Positions 23,214-35,463 of a DNA stretch of 64,000 nt are shown in pieces (the stretch's first letter is position 1; the number at the start of each line of letters is the position of its first letter). The position numbers and the translations under genes are program-made. The notes below the pieces were generated by a model. It did not search any database. It had not been told where the DNA came from and saw nothing but the letters and a program-made list of their open reading frames with translations. This DNA comes from Erigeron canadensis. Taxonomy: Eukaryota > Streptophyta > Magnoliopsida > Asterales > Asteraceae. The DNA lies in the NCBI RefSeq assembly GCF_010389155.1, contig NC_057769.1, forward strand, positions 11,408,735-11,472,734, in the 5' to 3' direction.

Positions 23214-24539
23214 GTGGATGTGCAGGGCGATCGAAAGAAATATATTTGGTATCTTGACAGCGCTGCTGGCAGGACAATGACCGGATGTAAGACCCTGCTG
23301 GAGGAATTCAAAGTTTCAGACGGACCCTCCATTACTTTTGGAAATGATGGTTTTGGAAAGACTGAGGGATATGGTGTTCTGAACAATAGTCAAGTCAAAT
23401 TCAGACGAGTGGCTTATGTAAATGGGTTGAAGTATAATCTCATAAGTGTGAGCCAGTTGTGTGATGATGGCTACCAGGTGTTATTCAACATCTCTCAAGG
23501 CATCGTATTTAATAAGGATTGGAAGGTAGTATTGATTGCTCCCAGAAAAGGGAATGTGTACATAATGGATATGGAAAGCTCGCCTTCAGAGTAGTGTTTC
23601 TATACCAAGGCTGATGAAGACACAAACTGGCTATGGCATAAAAGGTTGTCCCATTTAAATTTCAAAAATAGCAACAAGTTGTCCAGAAAACAACTTGCAA
23701 ATAGGATACCTTCTGTCTCCTTCAAAAAGGAAAGGCCATGTCCAAGATGTGAGATGGGGAAGCAGAAACGCACCAGTTTCAAGACAAAACAGAATTTTAG
23801 CATATCTGAACCTCTTCATATGCTTCATATGGACCTCTTTAGTCCTGTGAATGTTCAGACTCGTGCTGGTAAGAAATATACCCTGGTAGTTGTTGATGAA
23901 TACTCCAGATATTGTTGGGTAATATTTCTTCGATCAAAGAATGAAACTGCTGCTGAAATCATCGCTCTTATCAAGCAAATTGAACTCAAATACAAGCGAA
24001 AAGTGTGTCAGTTAAGAAGTGATAATGGAACAGAATTCCAGAATGCAACTCTGGAGAAATTCTGCACTGACACTGGCATCTCCCAGACTTTCTCATCAGC
24101 ACATACACCAGAACAGAATGGAGTTGTAGAAAGAAAGAACAGAACGCTGATAGAAGCTGCCAGGAGTATGCTTGCTGAATCTGGTCTTCCTAAAATGTAT
24201 TGGGCTGAAGCAATTGCAACCGCTTGTCATACTCAAAATCGCTCAGTATACATGAAGAGACACAAAAAGACATCCTATGAAATATTGAGAAATAGAAAAC
24301 CAAATATTGGTTATTTTCACGTTTTTGGATGTCCAGTATACATCCTGAACGACTCCAGTCAGTTAGGCAAATTTGACGCCAAAGCTGATGAGGGATATTT
24401 CTTAGGATATTCAGCCATTCGCAAAGCCTTCAGAGTCTACAACAAGAGACTGGAAAAGGTCCAGGAGCCAATACATGTCACATTTGATAAGTCAAATGAA
24501 GCAATCAATAAAAGGCCAACCCTTAATTCTTCCCCATAA
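23214..24539 (+). pseudogene. Sirevirus protease and integrase
   Basis: The protease region has WYLDSAAGRTMTG near 23249-23287, where D-S-A replaces the canonical D-S-G. A stop at 23592-23594 separates it from the integrase. The integrase shows the HHCC region (LWHKRLSHLNF and CPRCEMGK), LHMDLFSPV (Asp), QLRSDNGTEF (Asp), PEQNGVVERKNRTLIEAARS (Glu), and the GYFLGY region near the end. Frame 23646-24539 is open. Confidence 0.85.
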
Positions 24540-24617
24540 AGTCCAATTATCTTTGGTGAATCTGATCATATCAACGTCAATAAAGATTCATCTGAAGATG
24601 CTTCCAGTCATCCTGAC

Positions 24618-26558
24618 TTGGAACCAGTACAATTTGAAAAACCTTCCAGTAATACTTCATTCTATCCTTCAAAAAGTTTCAAACTACCCTCTGAACTTGT
24701 TATTGGATCAGATGTTCGTACTACTCCTCCAGTATCAGATTCAATTGATCTTGAGCCAGTAATCCAAGAAATGCCTTTGAATGAAGAATTTCATGATGCA
24801 AATCGTGATCTTACAGATTCTGATAAAGATGCTGAAGTTGTCTGGCAAGATCCTATACTAGAGAATCAATTGAATTCTTGCACTGATATTGTTGTAAGAA
24901 ACAATCCTGGTCAATACTCTAAGTAGACAAAAGCTCACCAAATCAATCAGATTATCGGTGACTCCAGTAGAGGGGTTCAGACCAGAAGTGCCTCTAGTGA
25001 ACAATGTTTATATGTCAGCTTCGTGACACTGATGGAACCGAAGAAGATTGACGAGGCAATGAATGACCCAAGCTGGGTGATAGCTATGCAAGAAGAGCTT
25101 CACCAGTTCGAACGAAATAAGGTTTGGAATCTGGTTCCTCCTCCAGTTGGCAAGAAAGAACCAATTGGAACCAGATGGGTCTTTAGGAATAAAGTTGACG
25201 AAGATGGTCATGTGGTCAGAAATAAGGCCAGATTGGTGGTACAAGGGTACGTCCAGACAGACCTTGACTTTGAATAATCATTTGCACCAGTAGCAAGGTT
25301 AGAAGCCATCAGAATGTTTTTAGCCTTTGCTGCTCATCATAAATTCAAGGTCTACAAGATGGACGTAAAAAGTGCATTTTTAAATGGAGAATTAGAAGAA
25401 GAAGTTTTTGTCAAGCAACCCCCAGGCTTCATTGATGAAAAGCATCCACATTGGGTATATCATCTGGACAAGGCACTGTATGGCCTCAGACAAGACCCTC
25501 GAGCCTAGTATGATACTCTGACCAAACACTTATCAGAAAATGGTTTCAAAAGATGTGCAATTGACAATACCTTATTTATTCTTCGTGAAAGAGGTAATCT
25601 TCTGTTGGTACAAGTTTATTTTGATGATATTATTTTTGGTTCTACTGATGAATCTTTGTGCAAGAAATTTTCAAAAATCATGTCTTCAAAATTTGAAATG
25701 AGTTTAATGGGTGAATTAACATTTTTTCTTGGACTCCAGATTAAACAAACCAGTGATGGTATTTTTATTAATCAAGAAAAATATGTTAGAGATATTTTAA
25801 GAAAATTCGATATGAATTCTTCACCCTCAAAATCAACTCCTATTTCTGCACCTTTAACAATAGATTCAGACCCTGATGGGAAGCCAGTGGACACCACTGT
25901 CTATAGAGGCATGATTGGTTCACTAATGTATTTAACTGCCAGTAGACCAGATATAATGTTTGCAACATGTCTTTGTGCCAGATATCAGTCTAACCCAAAA
26001 GAATCTCATCTGGCGGCTGTAAAGCGCATTCTGAAGTACCTTAAGGGTACTCCCAGTTTGGGTCTTTGGTATCCCAAAGGCTCAGGCTTAGATCTAATGG
26101 GTTATTCAGATTTAGATCATGTAGTTTGTAAGATAGACAGGAAATCCACTACTGGTGGATGTCATTTCCTTGGTGGCAAACTGGTGAGCTGGACCAGTAA
26201 GAAGCAAACTTCAGTTTCTTTATCCACTGTTGAAGCAGAATATGTGTCTGCAGCCAGTTGTTGTGCTCAGATACTCTGGATGAAGCACCAGTTGCTTGAT
26301 TATGGTATTAAGTATTCAAAGACTCCTATCTTTTGTGACAGTAACAGTGCCATTGCTATCTCAAACAATCCAGTCATGCATTCCAAGACGAAACACATTG
26401 ATGTCAGGTATCATTTTATTCGCGATCATGTAATGAAGAATGATGTTGAAATCCACTTTATTCCCACTGATAAACAACTTGCTGACATTTTTACAAAACC
26501 TTTGGATGAGAAAACTTTTCAAAATCTTGTCAATGAGTTAGGAATGTTGAACCCTTAA
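24618..26558 (+). pseudogene. Sirevirus reverse transcriptase and RNase H
   Basis: A spacer rich in acidic residues (24618-24926) precedes RT. RT blocks are [78 protein letters not shown] and the intact catalytic YFDDIIFGS near 25617-25643. Stops at about 25275 and 25506 break the frame. RNase H is open to 26558 (WTSKKQTSVSLSTVEAEYV, CDSNSAIAISNNPVMHSKTK, ADIFTKPLDE). Confidence 0.88.
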
Positions 26559-27462
26559 TCTAGAACCTTGTTATGAACGCCTTTGTGACACTGGCAGGGT
26601 TCTTTGATTCCAGATTTATGAATCTATACCAGTAAAGCTATCGAACGCCTTTGTGATTCAGACCACATTTTGTTTATATATATCTAAGTTTCAGGGGGAA
26701 TTTATTAATTTATTTTCTCACTAGACAAATCTTTCTGGAAAAAATGTTTCTAGTACCTTGTAAATGTGTCCCTCTCATTAATACTGGATAAGTTGATGTG
26801 CATGTTTGAAGTAACTTTTGTTGCTTTGTAAATGTGTCCCTCTCATTTGTTTATATTAGTTGACGTGCGTGTTTATGGAATACCAGAATGGTCAATCTGG
26901 GTACTTACTGGAGTGTCCCTCCAGTGTACCATTAATGCATGTTCTACTGGCCTAATCCACCAGTGAAACTGGAGTGTCTAGTCAATCTCCAGATGCATTA
27001 AAATGAGTCTGTGTGTGTCAAATCATTTCTTTTTAATATTTAAGGATAGTGCATGCCAACCTTACAAATTTTTCATCTGGACAGTTACTGTTCAGCTAAT
27101 GTAGCATGACACTTTCAATTTAAATGATGGTTTTTGTTACCTTGGGAAGACAAAAAGTGTTAGTGGGTATTTTTTGTGGGCTGTCAACCGTCATACATTT
27201 ATGTGTGATGGGAAACATTAAATGCGGATGTCAAAACCGATCAAAACTGTTTTGAACTTTTTCAAACTTACCGTTTTGAATTCCATTTTCTCTTTCCTCT
27301 ATAAATACTCGCATTTACCTTCACTTTCAGATTCATCTCGAAAAATCATTTACTCCCAAATCTTCAAATTCCTTCATTTATTTCCTTCTTCATTTACTCT
27401 CCAATCATCATCATCTCTCTTATTAAATTTCTGTTTTCACTTTCATTTTCATAATATCTATA
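26559..27462 (+). other. spacer between Sirevirus pol and the extra ORF
   Basis: Non-coding. It contains an imperfect tandem repeat, with gtaaatgtgtccctctcatt at about 26760 and again about 68 bp later, and many ACTGG/CCAGT words. A TATA-like ctataaatac at about 27300 sits 160 bp before the extra ORF's ATG and could mark a subgenomic promoter; this is speculative. Confidence 0.45.
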
Positions 27463-30400
27463 ATGGCTCCTAAACCATCTCCTAAAAATCTCCTTGATGC
27501 AAACTATAATCCTGTCGATAATGTCAAGAAGGCATCACATATATCTCTTTCTGCTGATGACATCCGCATAAATATGAATAACTGGATGGCAAAACTCTCA
27601 ACAAATCACACTGCCACTTCTATCATTGGAAGGTTGAACACCTTCTTCTTAAGTAGCCCACTCTATGGTGCCCTAACTCTAAATCCGGGCAAAATGTACC
27701 ATGAATACCTTTGTGAATTCTGGTATACTGCTGTGTACGTGGAAAGTGATGAATCCATCCACTACACCTTAAAGCAAGGCACCAAACACTTCACCATTAC
27801 TGTTGATTCCCTCAGAGATGCCCTGAGGATGAATTATTTTGATGAGAATGAGATGCCCATAGAGATTCCATCTGGAATCAATACCAGGGAGGTGTGCAGG
27901 CTGATGGGGCACACAGAGATAGTGGATGAGAATGGTCAGCTGCTCAGGAAGGGCACTGTATATATATGAGCAGGCTGACCGACTCATGGAGATATTTCTT
28001 CACTCATCTGGTTGAGTGTTTGGGTGGCAATTCTGGAGGTCTGGATCAGATTAACTAGACACAGCTCCAGATTGCTTACTGCCTATGGCATGGATACAGG
28101 GTGGACTTTGCCCAGATCTTCTTTAATGATCTGGTGGACAGACTGAGGGTCAAGAGCAGGAAGGCCTTCATTCCTTATATTCGCTTTCTGTCCATCATAT
28201 TCAGAAGAGCCTTGAAGAATGAGTATAATGTAAATACAACTCATTTTTCAATGTGTGAATACCTAAGGGACCTCAACCAGTTGACCTCATTTCCTACTGA
28301 GGTCGACATCCCATCAGTGATGCTCTATCAGTTCAGAATTCAAGAAGATGCAATTGCATCATCACCGAATGAGGAGGTTGCTGGTGAGCCTCATAATGTT
28401 GAGGAAATTGCTGATGAAGTTAATGCTGAAAGGGTACAACCTATTTCTCAGATTGCCCCAGATCTTCAGCAGCCTGGTGTGAATGTTGTTGAAATTCCAC
28501 CTAACCCCACTAGGCCAAGAAATAAAACTCGTCGTCTGAGGAGAGACGGAGTTCTGGTGTCTGCCCCTCCAGAATCTACTCTTCAAGATTCTGGAGAAAT
28601 GGGTCAGGAGATTGCCCCAGTAACCACTTCCCTAGTCCAAGTAGAAGTAAGTGGTGAACAAGAAAGAGGATCTGGATCATATCTTGTCATTCAAGTGGCG
28701 AGTGCTGAAAATGGGAACATCATGGCTGCTGATGGGTCCCTGATTGTTGAAGAAGTTGATGGGGAACAAGTTAGGCAGGATGAAGGAGAGAATCTGGAGC
28801 AGGTGGCTCAGATTGATCTGAATGTTGGGGTGGAGAATGTACAAGTAGAGGACCAGGCAGGTGGAACCGGCCCAGATTGGGATATGGTTGATTCTCCACT
28901 GTTTGAGGACAATGATTTTGATGTGAACATGAGTTTTCTGGGAGAAGAAGAAATTGATCGCACCATCCACTCTGTCTCCCAGTCAATTCTATCTGATATG
29001 CCTCCTCCACCCCCAGTAAATACACCAACACCCCCTCCAGAACAAACAACAACAATTCTTGAATCACCCTCTGCTCTAGAAACTCAACATTCTGAACTAC
29101 CGGCAGTCACTCAACCAACTGAAAATATCACAAGCGTGCTGCCAGTATCAACTATCACCAGAATTACCAATCCTTCCAGTGGTCTCTCCTCTTCTTCTTC
29201 AACCGAGGTCCAAGGCCTTTTTGATAAGGTGGCGGACCTGGAGAGATCACTTCAGGCTTCTTCTCAAGTTATTTCTGACTTCAAATCTATCATTTCCAAT
29301 AATCTTAAGTCAGAAATGAACGTCTTTGCTGGTAATGAGAAGATAGTCTTTGAGAAGCTGGATGAACTTGTCATGGCTACAAATAGAAATTCTGAATCAA
29401 TACAAGTTCCAGTCCAGGGTATCAAGGAGGATGTGGTAAGAAGTGTCCAGACTGCTATTCAAATTGAAGTTGCTCAACCTCTAGCAAGTCTGGCTGGTGA
29501 TGTTCAGAATCTGACCAGTAGAGTAAGCTCTCTGGAGAGCAGGCCAACCCTGGAGAAAAACTCAGTGGTCAGCACCCTCAGTGATGAAGTTGTTAGGAAG
29601 TTCAGGGGAAACATGTTGAAAGAAATCACTGAGGAGGTGTCTGAAACTCTCCTTAGAAATCTCCGAGATGGGTTGTTGCCTGAAGTTATGAAGATGATTG
29701 ACGCCCAGTTGCCTCGCCACTTTCCTCAGGATCTTGAAATAATCAAAAAGGAAGTGATGCAGTTGAGGAAAACTGTAAACAACATTGCTCCAGTGTCTGG
29801 TCGTACATTTGACTCTTCTGACAGACATACACTGGATCAGGTGTGGAATCATCTTCAGTCTGGAGATGCTTCCAAGGGGGAAGGTTCTGGTTCTGGAACT
29901 GAGAAGGTTGATCTCAGGAAGAAGATAGAGGTTTGGAAGAAGGTGATTGGTGAAGATGTCACTGGTACTGAAGCCAGTGGACAAGTTGAGTAAGAGGCTG
30001 CTGGTACTGATGGCAGTGAGCCAGTTTTTGAAGAGTTCCCAGATATCACTACAACAATGAAAAGTCTTAAAAGCAAGAAAGTGGTATCTGGGGAACCAAC
30101 AAATGAGGCAGATGAGTATGTATCTGCTGATGAGGCCAAGGCAAAGAGACTGGAGCAAGAGTGCATCTTAATTGAAATCTTCAAGAAAAACTTAAAAGAT
30201 GACTTGATTGCTCACCAGTTGGATATGGCCAGGCATGGGACTCTGGATTCTTACAACGCTGGTAGGTTGGGCGTACAAATTGAAGTTTACAAGAAGATGA
30301 AGGATGATCCCAGGCTGAAGAAGTGTCTGGATGCCTTAGATGATGTCTATATTCGATCCATGCATGCTCAGGATGAACAAGTATATGATTCTGAAATTCA

Positions 30401-31037
30401 TGGAGTGAGCATACTGGATCTCATTGCCCAGAGAAGAGAAGAACTGAAAAATCTCCAGCAACAAGTAAGGAGTAATGCAACTGCTCTGGAGCATGAATAT
30501 AGGAAGAAAGTCAAGGGTTTGCCCAAGGCACCAGTCAAGAAAACCAAAGCTGCTAGAGATGCAGATCTCAGTACCTTCATTCCCTTGAACACAACTGAAA
30601 GAATTAATAAAGAAAAATTTCAACAAGTGGCTGAACAGAGAAAGGTGTCAAGGGAAGTGGATGAAATGGTGAAAAGGGCTCAGACAAAGGAAAAGTATGA
30701 ACATTTGTCACAATTTAGAGTTGATGTCCGACCAATAGTGGGTGCTGAGATCCATCTGGCAAAAAATCATGATAACTTCTCTAAGTTCCATGTCAAACTC
30801 TTCAGAGAAGGGAACTTTCCTGATGAAAGAAAGGACACCTCAATCAGGGCTTTTGGATGGTCAGAGTTAATAAAGATTGGGCTTTCATTCAGGGGTAAAG
30901 ATGTCTCCCAGGATGTGAAATATTTTATGAAGAGGATTGGCAAGGAATGGATGAGGAAGGAGTTGATGGAGATGGCTGGGCTTAAGGACTTCTCTTACTT
31001 CGTCTTCATCTCCAGGTGTAAAGAGGAAGGCCACTGA
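27463..31037 (+). pseudogene. Sirevirus extra 3' ORF (env-like position), large coiled-coil protein
   Basis: Starts MAPKPSPKNLLDANY. The first 168 codons form a folded-looking block (SIIGRLNTFFLSSPLYG, YHEYLCEFWYTAVY). A one-base frameshift near 27965 and a TAG near 28057 separate it from a long open frame (28101-29993), which is acidic and proline/serine-rich and then coiled coil. After a single TAA at 29991-29993 the same frame continues (30057-31037) with a lysine-rich coiled-coil tail. Together this is about 1,170 codons. No convincing signal peptide or membrane span is seen, so an envelope role is not supported. The plant Sirevirus literature calls this position env-like. Confidence 0.65.
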
Positions 31038-31356
31038 AGAGCCATCTGGGCATGCTGAAAAGAAAAAGGCCTGACTCTGATATTGTACTTTTATTTATCT
31101 TATGTTGATAAAATTGTAACTTTCCTCCAGTTGATGTCTGTAAATATAAGTTGTAATTCTTATTTTTCACAAGTACTTATCCAGATTAAGTCTAGAATTT
31201 AAAATGTACAAACTGGGAACACTGATGATCTATAAAGTGGCTCTCCAGAAATTAAATTAGACTTAGTCAAATTTTTTCAAGGATTCTTCAAGCACAAACT
31301 TGTATAGATACAAGCTTGAAAATCCTTGCATAATTTCTAAAAAAATAGGGGGAATT

Positions 31357-32304
31357 TGTTAGGTCCAGATTTACTGGACTCGCTCCAGACGTAACTACTG
31401 GAGCCCTCTGCAGATTTGTCCAGAAATTATGTGAAGACCAGTGAACAACTTACTTGTATAGAAATCTGGATTCCACCAGATTTGTTCACTGGACTTCACT
31501 CCAGTCAAGATCTTTCCACTGAAGAACATTCTCACTGAAGTCAAAGACTGAAGTCTGAAGAAAGAAGTCTGACAAATAGCAGAGCTCACTGGAAGACTTA
31601 CCAGATCTCCTGACTGGAGCCCTTGTCAGTGTTCTAGACCTTACAAGTCTGAACACTGATTACGAGGAATTGACTTTATGTCTTTACATGCCTTTAACCG
31701 GACAATCCATTTGTCTTTTGTTAAAAGCCTTACACGCATGTAAAGGTGGTTGGTTAATTAGAAGACAAGTCACTGTCATGTGACTTTATTCTTGTACTTT
31801 AATCAATGCTTTTAAGGAATTAATGTAATTTCCTTAAATGCATGTAACCATATTTGTACGGCAAAAAAAATATTATATTTATTCTTTTTGCCTATAAATA
31901 CCAAGTCACTTTCTCGTCCAAATTACATACTTTTGCAATTTGGTGCCTTTGCTCAAATACTCTCGATCTAAACAGTCATACTTCACAACTTTAAGTATTT
32001 CGATCAAAAAGTTTATTTAGCAAAGATTAGATCACTTGTATTTCATAGGTTGTTTAGATACTTACTTTGTAATATCTTGTTCCGCAACAACCTTGTATTT
32101 TATTTAACATCAATAAATAAAATACACTTGAAAATTACATTGTGTCTCACCATTTACTTATTTGTTTATCTTTATATTGCTTAAGTACGTATTACGTTAT
32201 ATATATTCTTGCATTTATATTAATCGTAATACTAGTCCAATCTAGTGCTTACTTGACATTTAATACTAGTCATCTCTAGTGATTACTTGATTTGTTATTC
32301 TACA
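31357..32304 (+). repeat. 3' LTR of the Sirevirus element
   Basis: Begins TGTTAGGTCC directly after the purine tract and contains the TATA box ctataaatacc (31892-31902). The end is placed at ttctaca (32304) because it gives TG...CA ends and a typical length, but no second LTR exists to confirm it. The U3 half is dense in ACTGG/CCAGT words. Confidence 0.6.
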
Positions 32305-32811
32305 CTTATGGGATAAACCATCGAGTGAGGAACTTTACAGGCGTGGTGGTATTAATTTCTGGTGACATCGAATTTTCTGGCGAGTCTCAATCGGATTAAT
32401 TTCCGGCGAGTGCTGGACTTGAGGATGATGATGACGGAAACCTATTGTAACAGGTTGAATACGTTGAATAACCCTAAAAACGTAGTTGGTTACACTGAAT
32501 AGCAACTCGAGTATTATGGTACATTACATAGCCTTTTTGGCATAGTTGGGTACATTCTCATGCCTTTATCCCTAAATCTTAGTAAACATTTAATTTAAAT
32601 ATAATTAACACTTTTTAATTCTCATGTTTTTAATAACTAAATAGTTAAAAACATATCTACACAAAACATATAAAACTTATTCATGTTTAAAGCGGTTGTA
32701 ATACTCCAATCTACACAATAATTTATATCCATATCTTAAAATGTAAAAAATATATTACTCCATGTATTAAAAATGGATAATTAATATATTAAAACAATTT
32801 GTTAACAAATA
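32305..32811. other. intergenic, no gene seen
   Basis: AT-rich sequence. The stretch to about 32460 could still belong to the Sirevirus LTR if its end was misplaced. Confidence 0.4.
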
Positions 32812-33068
32812 CTCTCTCCGTCCCACTAAAAGTGTTACATTTTGAATATTCAAAGTCTTTGCTTATTAACTTTGACCTTAAATATATTTTTTTGTGTTAT
32901 ATAATACTTAATGAAAATTATACCTAACGAAAATATATCTAAAACTCAATCAAATCATATAATTTTCATGAAGTATTATATAACACAAAAAAATTTATTT
33001 ACGGTCAAAGTTGGGATATAAAAACTTTGAAAATCTAAAACTTGACACTTCTAGTGGGACGGATGGAG
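32812..33068. mobile_element. Stowaway-like MITE, second copy of the family
   Basis: TA flanks at 32810-32811 and 33069-33070. Ends are CTCTCTCCGTCCCACTA and, inverted, CTCCATCCGTCCCACTAGAA. The internal ttgaccttaaata-ttttttgtgtta segment is shared with the copy at 21682-21935, so both belong to one family. Confidence 0.88.
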
Positions 33069-33142
33069 TATATGAAATAAACTTCCACATGACCTAATAA
33101 TTCATAAACGACATAAAAGTAATTTGCTGTTTCTATAACTAA

Positions 33143-33478
33143 AACTAGCGAATTTACCCGGGTTCAACCCGGACGTTTTATTTAAAATTATAAAACTATA
33201 AAATATGCATGTAATTTTTGTTATTATTAATATATTATAAATCGATATGGAGATAATGAGTTGGATAGCATAATAATTATAAAAAAAAAAAATTTGTTTG
33301 TAATAAAATATTAGGAACTTAATTTTCTAGTGAGCAATTTTTAATTAAAAATATTGTAGATTATTTATGACATCATAATTAAAATAAAGACCCTTTAAGA
33401 AAAAAAATGTAGACTTGCCACATCACTATTTTTCTAAAAATAGTGTTGAAAGACAATTGTCTTTTATTTAGTATAAAG
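33143..33478. repeat. dispersed repeat, class uncertain
   Basis: Opens ctagcgaatttacccgggttcaacccgg and closes in a tttagtataaagat-type end, a layout recalling high-copy non-autonomous plant elements such as Helitron-like repeats. No matching copy in the window proves its edges. Confidence 0.35.
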
Positions 33479-34860
33479 ATTTCATATATCACATCTATAT
33501 AATTCGAACATATTTGTTTTTTTTTTTTTTTTGGTAAACATCAAATTATCGATTTGTGTTTTCTTTTAATCTTAAGTTTGAATTTATAAAGTTTTTCATT
33601 TACGTCTATTTAATAATTCATTTTATATTAAAAAAAAAGTCATTAATTTTTTAGTATTTGACGAGTTTGAATTTAATAAAACTTTAGATTAGTCACAATG
33701 GAATTAACCGTACCTTATAGGCGTAAACATCAACAAAAGCCATTAATAGTCCACTTTTAAAGGTTTTATGCGGTGTTTATACTTCATATTTATGATCTAC
33801 TCATGTGGGACTTGACCACATGTCGATTATATTAATAAACTTCGATTTTCATTATATTACACTTGTAAAGTAATTTGGCACAACTCATATACGCCATTCT
33901 CTGAATTTCAATGGATTATAAGCATGTCTCACATCACCATTTTATTAAGTAGTTAATAAATGTCATAAATTTTTTAAAATTAATCTATGAAAGTGTACGT
34001 TGCACTAGTCAATAGCAGGTTCTATCATTGACCAAGCAAATGTTGCCGTTCTTATTTATCTATGGTTTTTTAAAGCATCTTGCCCCTTTCCTCTTACTTA
34101 ACATATCTTGTCTATGCGCCCCGCCACCCAATTTAGTCGAATGGCTATTTTTAACTTTTCCCTTTATCTATTGTTTAAAATTGCTATCAAACTTGCTACA
34201 AGTTAAAGAAAATAGCCAAAAATTATATCAAAAAGATATTTCATGTCAAAATAAAAAACCGGGCCCAAAAACAAACACCCAGTCGAACCGGTCTTGCCAG
34301 CCGTTTCGAGCCGATTTCAAAACATTCATTCAAATTTGGTTCTTCAAAGGAAGATTGGATTTGCATCTCATATCATGGATCTGAATATCATTTTCTTTCA
34401 ATGTACTTGTTGTCGACTTTAACCGTTGTGAATTGTCATCATTTTTACTCCAATGCATTGAACATATCAACACTTCTTAAATTCTACTCCATTATATTGC
34501 ACGTAAAGAAAAGCTTTTAAAAATATTCTCGTATCTTAAAACTTTTGTCATGTTTAAAGATGAATGACAACTAAACCATTCATGTCAAATACAACTTTTA
34601 TCCTAAAAAGTTTAAAACTTAACTAAGTAAGACAAATAAATTTATTAAATAGATAAAAGTTACAAATTTACATATAAAAAGATGAACTTTAAATTGGAAA
34701 TTACAATTAAACACAAACGCATGGTCCAATTGTATTTTTTTTGTCGCAAAAGCTTTAGTTATTTTGTCGTAAATTATCATCTTTATATAAATCATTTCTA
34801 TCATATATATAAAAATATACAAAAATTATATCATCGGGAGTGTTTTTTAAAGGATTGTCG
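33479..34860. other. intergenic, no gene seen
   Basis: AT-rich with a long poly-T near 33517. Open frames at 34028-34384 and 34682-34870 lack domains and are judged random. Confidence 0.5.
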
Positions 34861-34861
34861 A

Positions 34862-35215
34862 GAGTTTTGATTTTGATTTTTCTTTTTTCTAAAATATAAA
34901 TTCTGTTTGATACTTCGTGTCACGATTCGATAGCGAGAGGTCTAACATACGTTATTTGAATCAGGTCCGTACTAGAGAGTTCATTCGAATTAGAATTGTT
35001 TATTTCAAATACCGATATGAGAAATACCCCCTATTAGCCTTAAGACACGACAATTAATTGGGGTAAACTCCACCCCTTCAAATTTGAACCTGAGTATAGT
35101 ATACCCAAACTATACTCTCATGAAAAGACTTTTTATGTCATGTATAAAAGTTAAATGCAAGACCTTATAAATAAATAATAGTTTTTCAACCACTGAGTTA
35201 ATGCCTCTATGATTT
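34862..35215 (-). repeat. candidate tRNA-derived SINE, copy 1
   Basis: On the minus strand the 5' end reads aactcagtggttga (box A-like, about 35200) and then ggttcaaatttga (box B-like, about 35098). The tail shares the word order taatagggg, atttgaaata, ctctctag, gttagacctctcgct and gacacgaagt with 50850-51080. It ends in an A-rich stretch. Spacing between the boxes is larger than in a real tRNA gene. Confidence 0.5.
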
Positions 35216-35361
35216 TTCTAATACATAAACTCCTTTTTATATAATGACAATAAGTCATTTGTCACTAAGAAATAGAAAGTCAAAACACACACACATACAC
35301 ACGGATCCTGTACTGATTTTTCTTTTTGATATAATATTAAGTAGCTGTCACACAAACACAA

Positions 35362-35368
35362 ATATAAA
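35362..35368 (+). promoter_or_regulatory. TATA-like box of the receptor-like kinase gene
   Basis: atataaa lies about 100 bp before the ATG, followed by a CT-rich leader (tttactctcttaacatcatttctctctctc) typical of plant 5' UTRs. Confidence 0.45.
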
Positions 35369-35463
35369 CACAAACAAATACTACTACTGATTTACTCTCT
35401 TAACATCATTTCTCTCTCTCTAATTAAACACACAAAAATTAACAACCAATAATAAAAATAATC

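Larger units (their letters stand above)
22117..32304 (+). mobile_element. Sirevirus-type Ty1/copia element lacking its 5' LTR
   Basis: The primer-binding site tggtatcagagc (22117-22128) is followed by gag remnants, and the pol order is protease-integrase-RT-RNase H, which is copia order. An extra coding block (27463-31037) follows, then a purine tract (about 31339-31356) and a 3' LTR (31357 to about 32304). A second ORF downstream of pol is characteristic of Sireviruses. Sequence left of the primer site does not match the 3' LTR, so the 5' LTR is missing. Several stops and frameshifts disable pol. Confidence 0.82.

Noticed and set aside
28362..30184. Minus-strand frames over the Sirevirus extra ORF
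   Set aside because: Shadow frames of the plus-strand coding block; no independent domains.
34028..34384. 118-codon plus-strand frame with hydrophobic start
   Set aside because: No recognisable family and no promoter context. The hydrophobic stretch follows from T-rich DNA.
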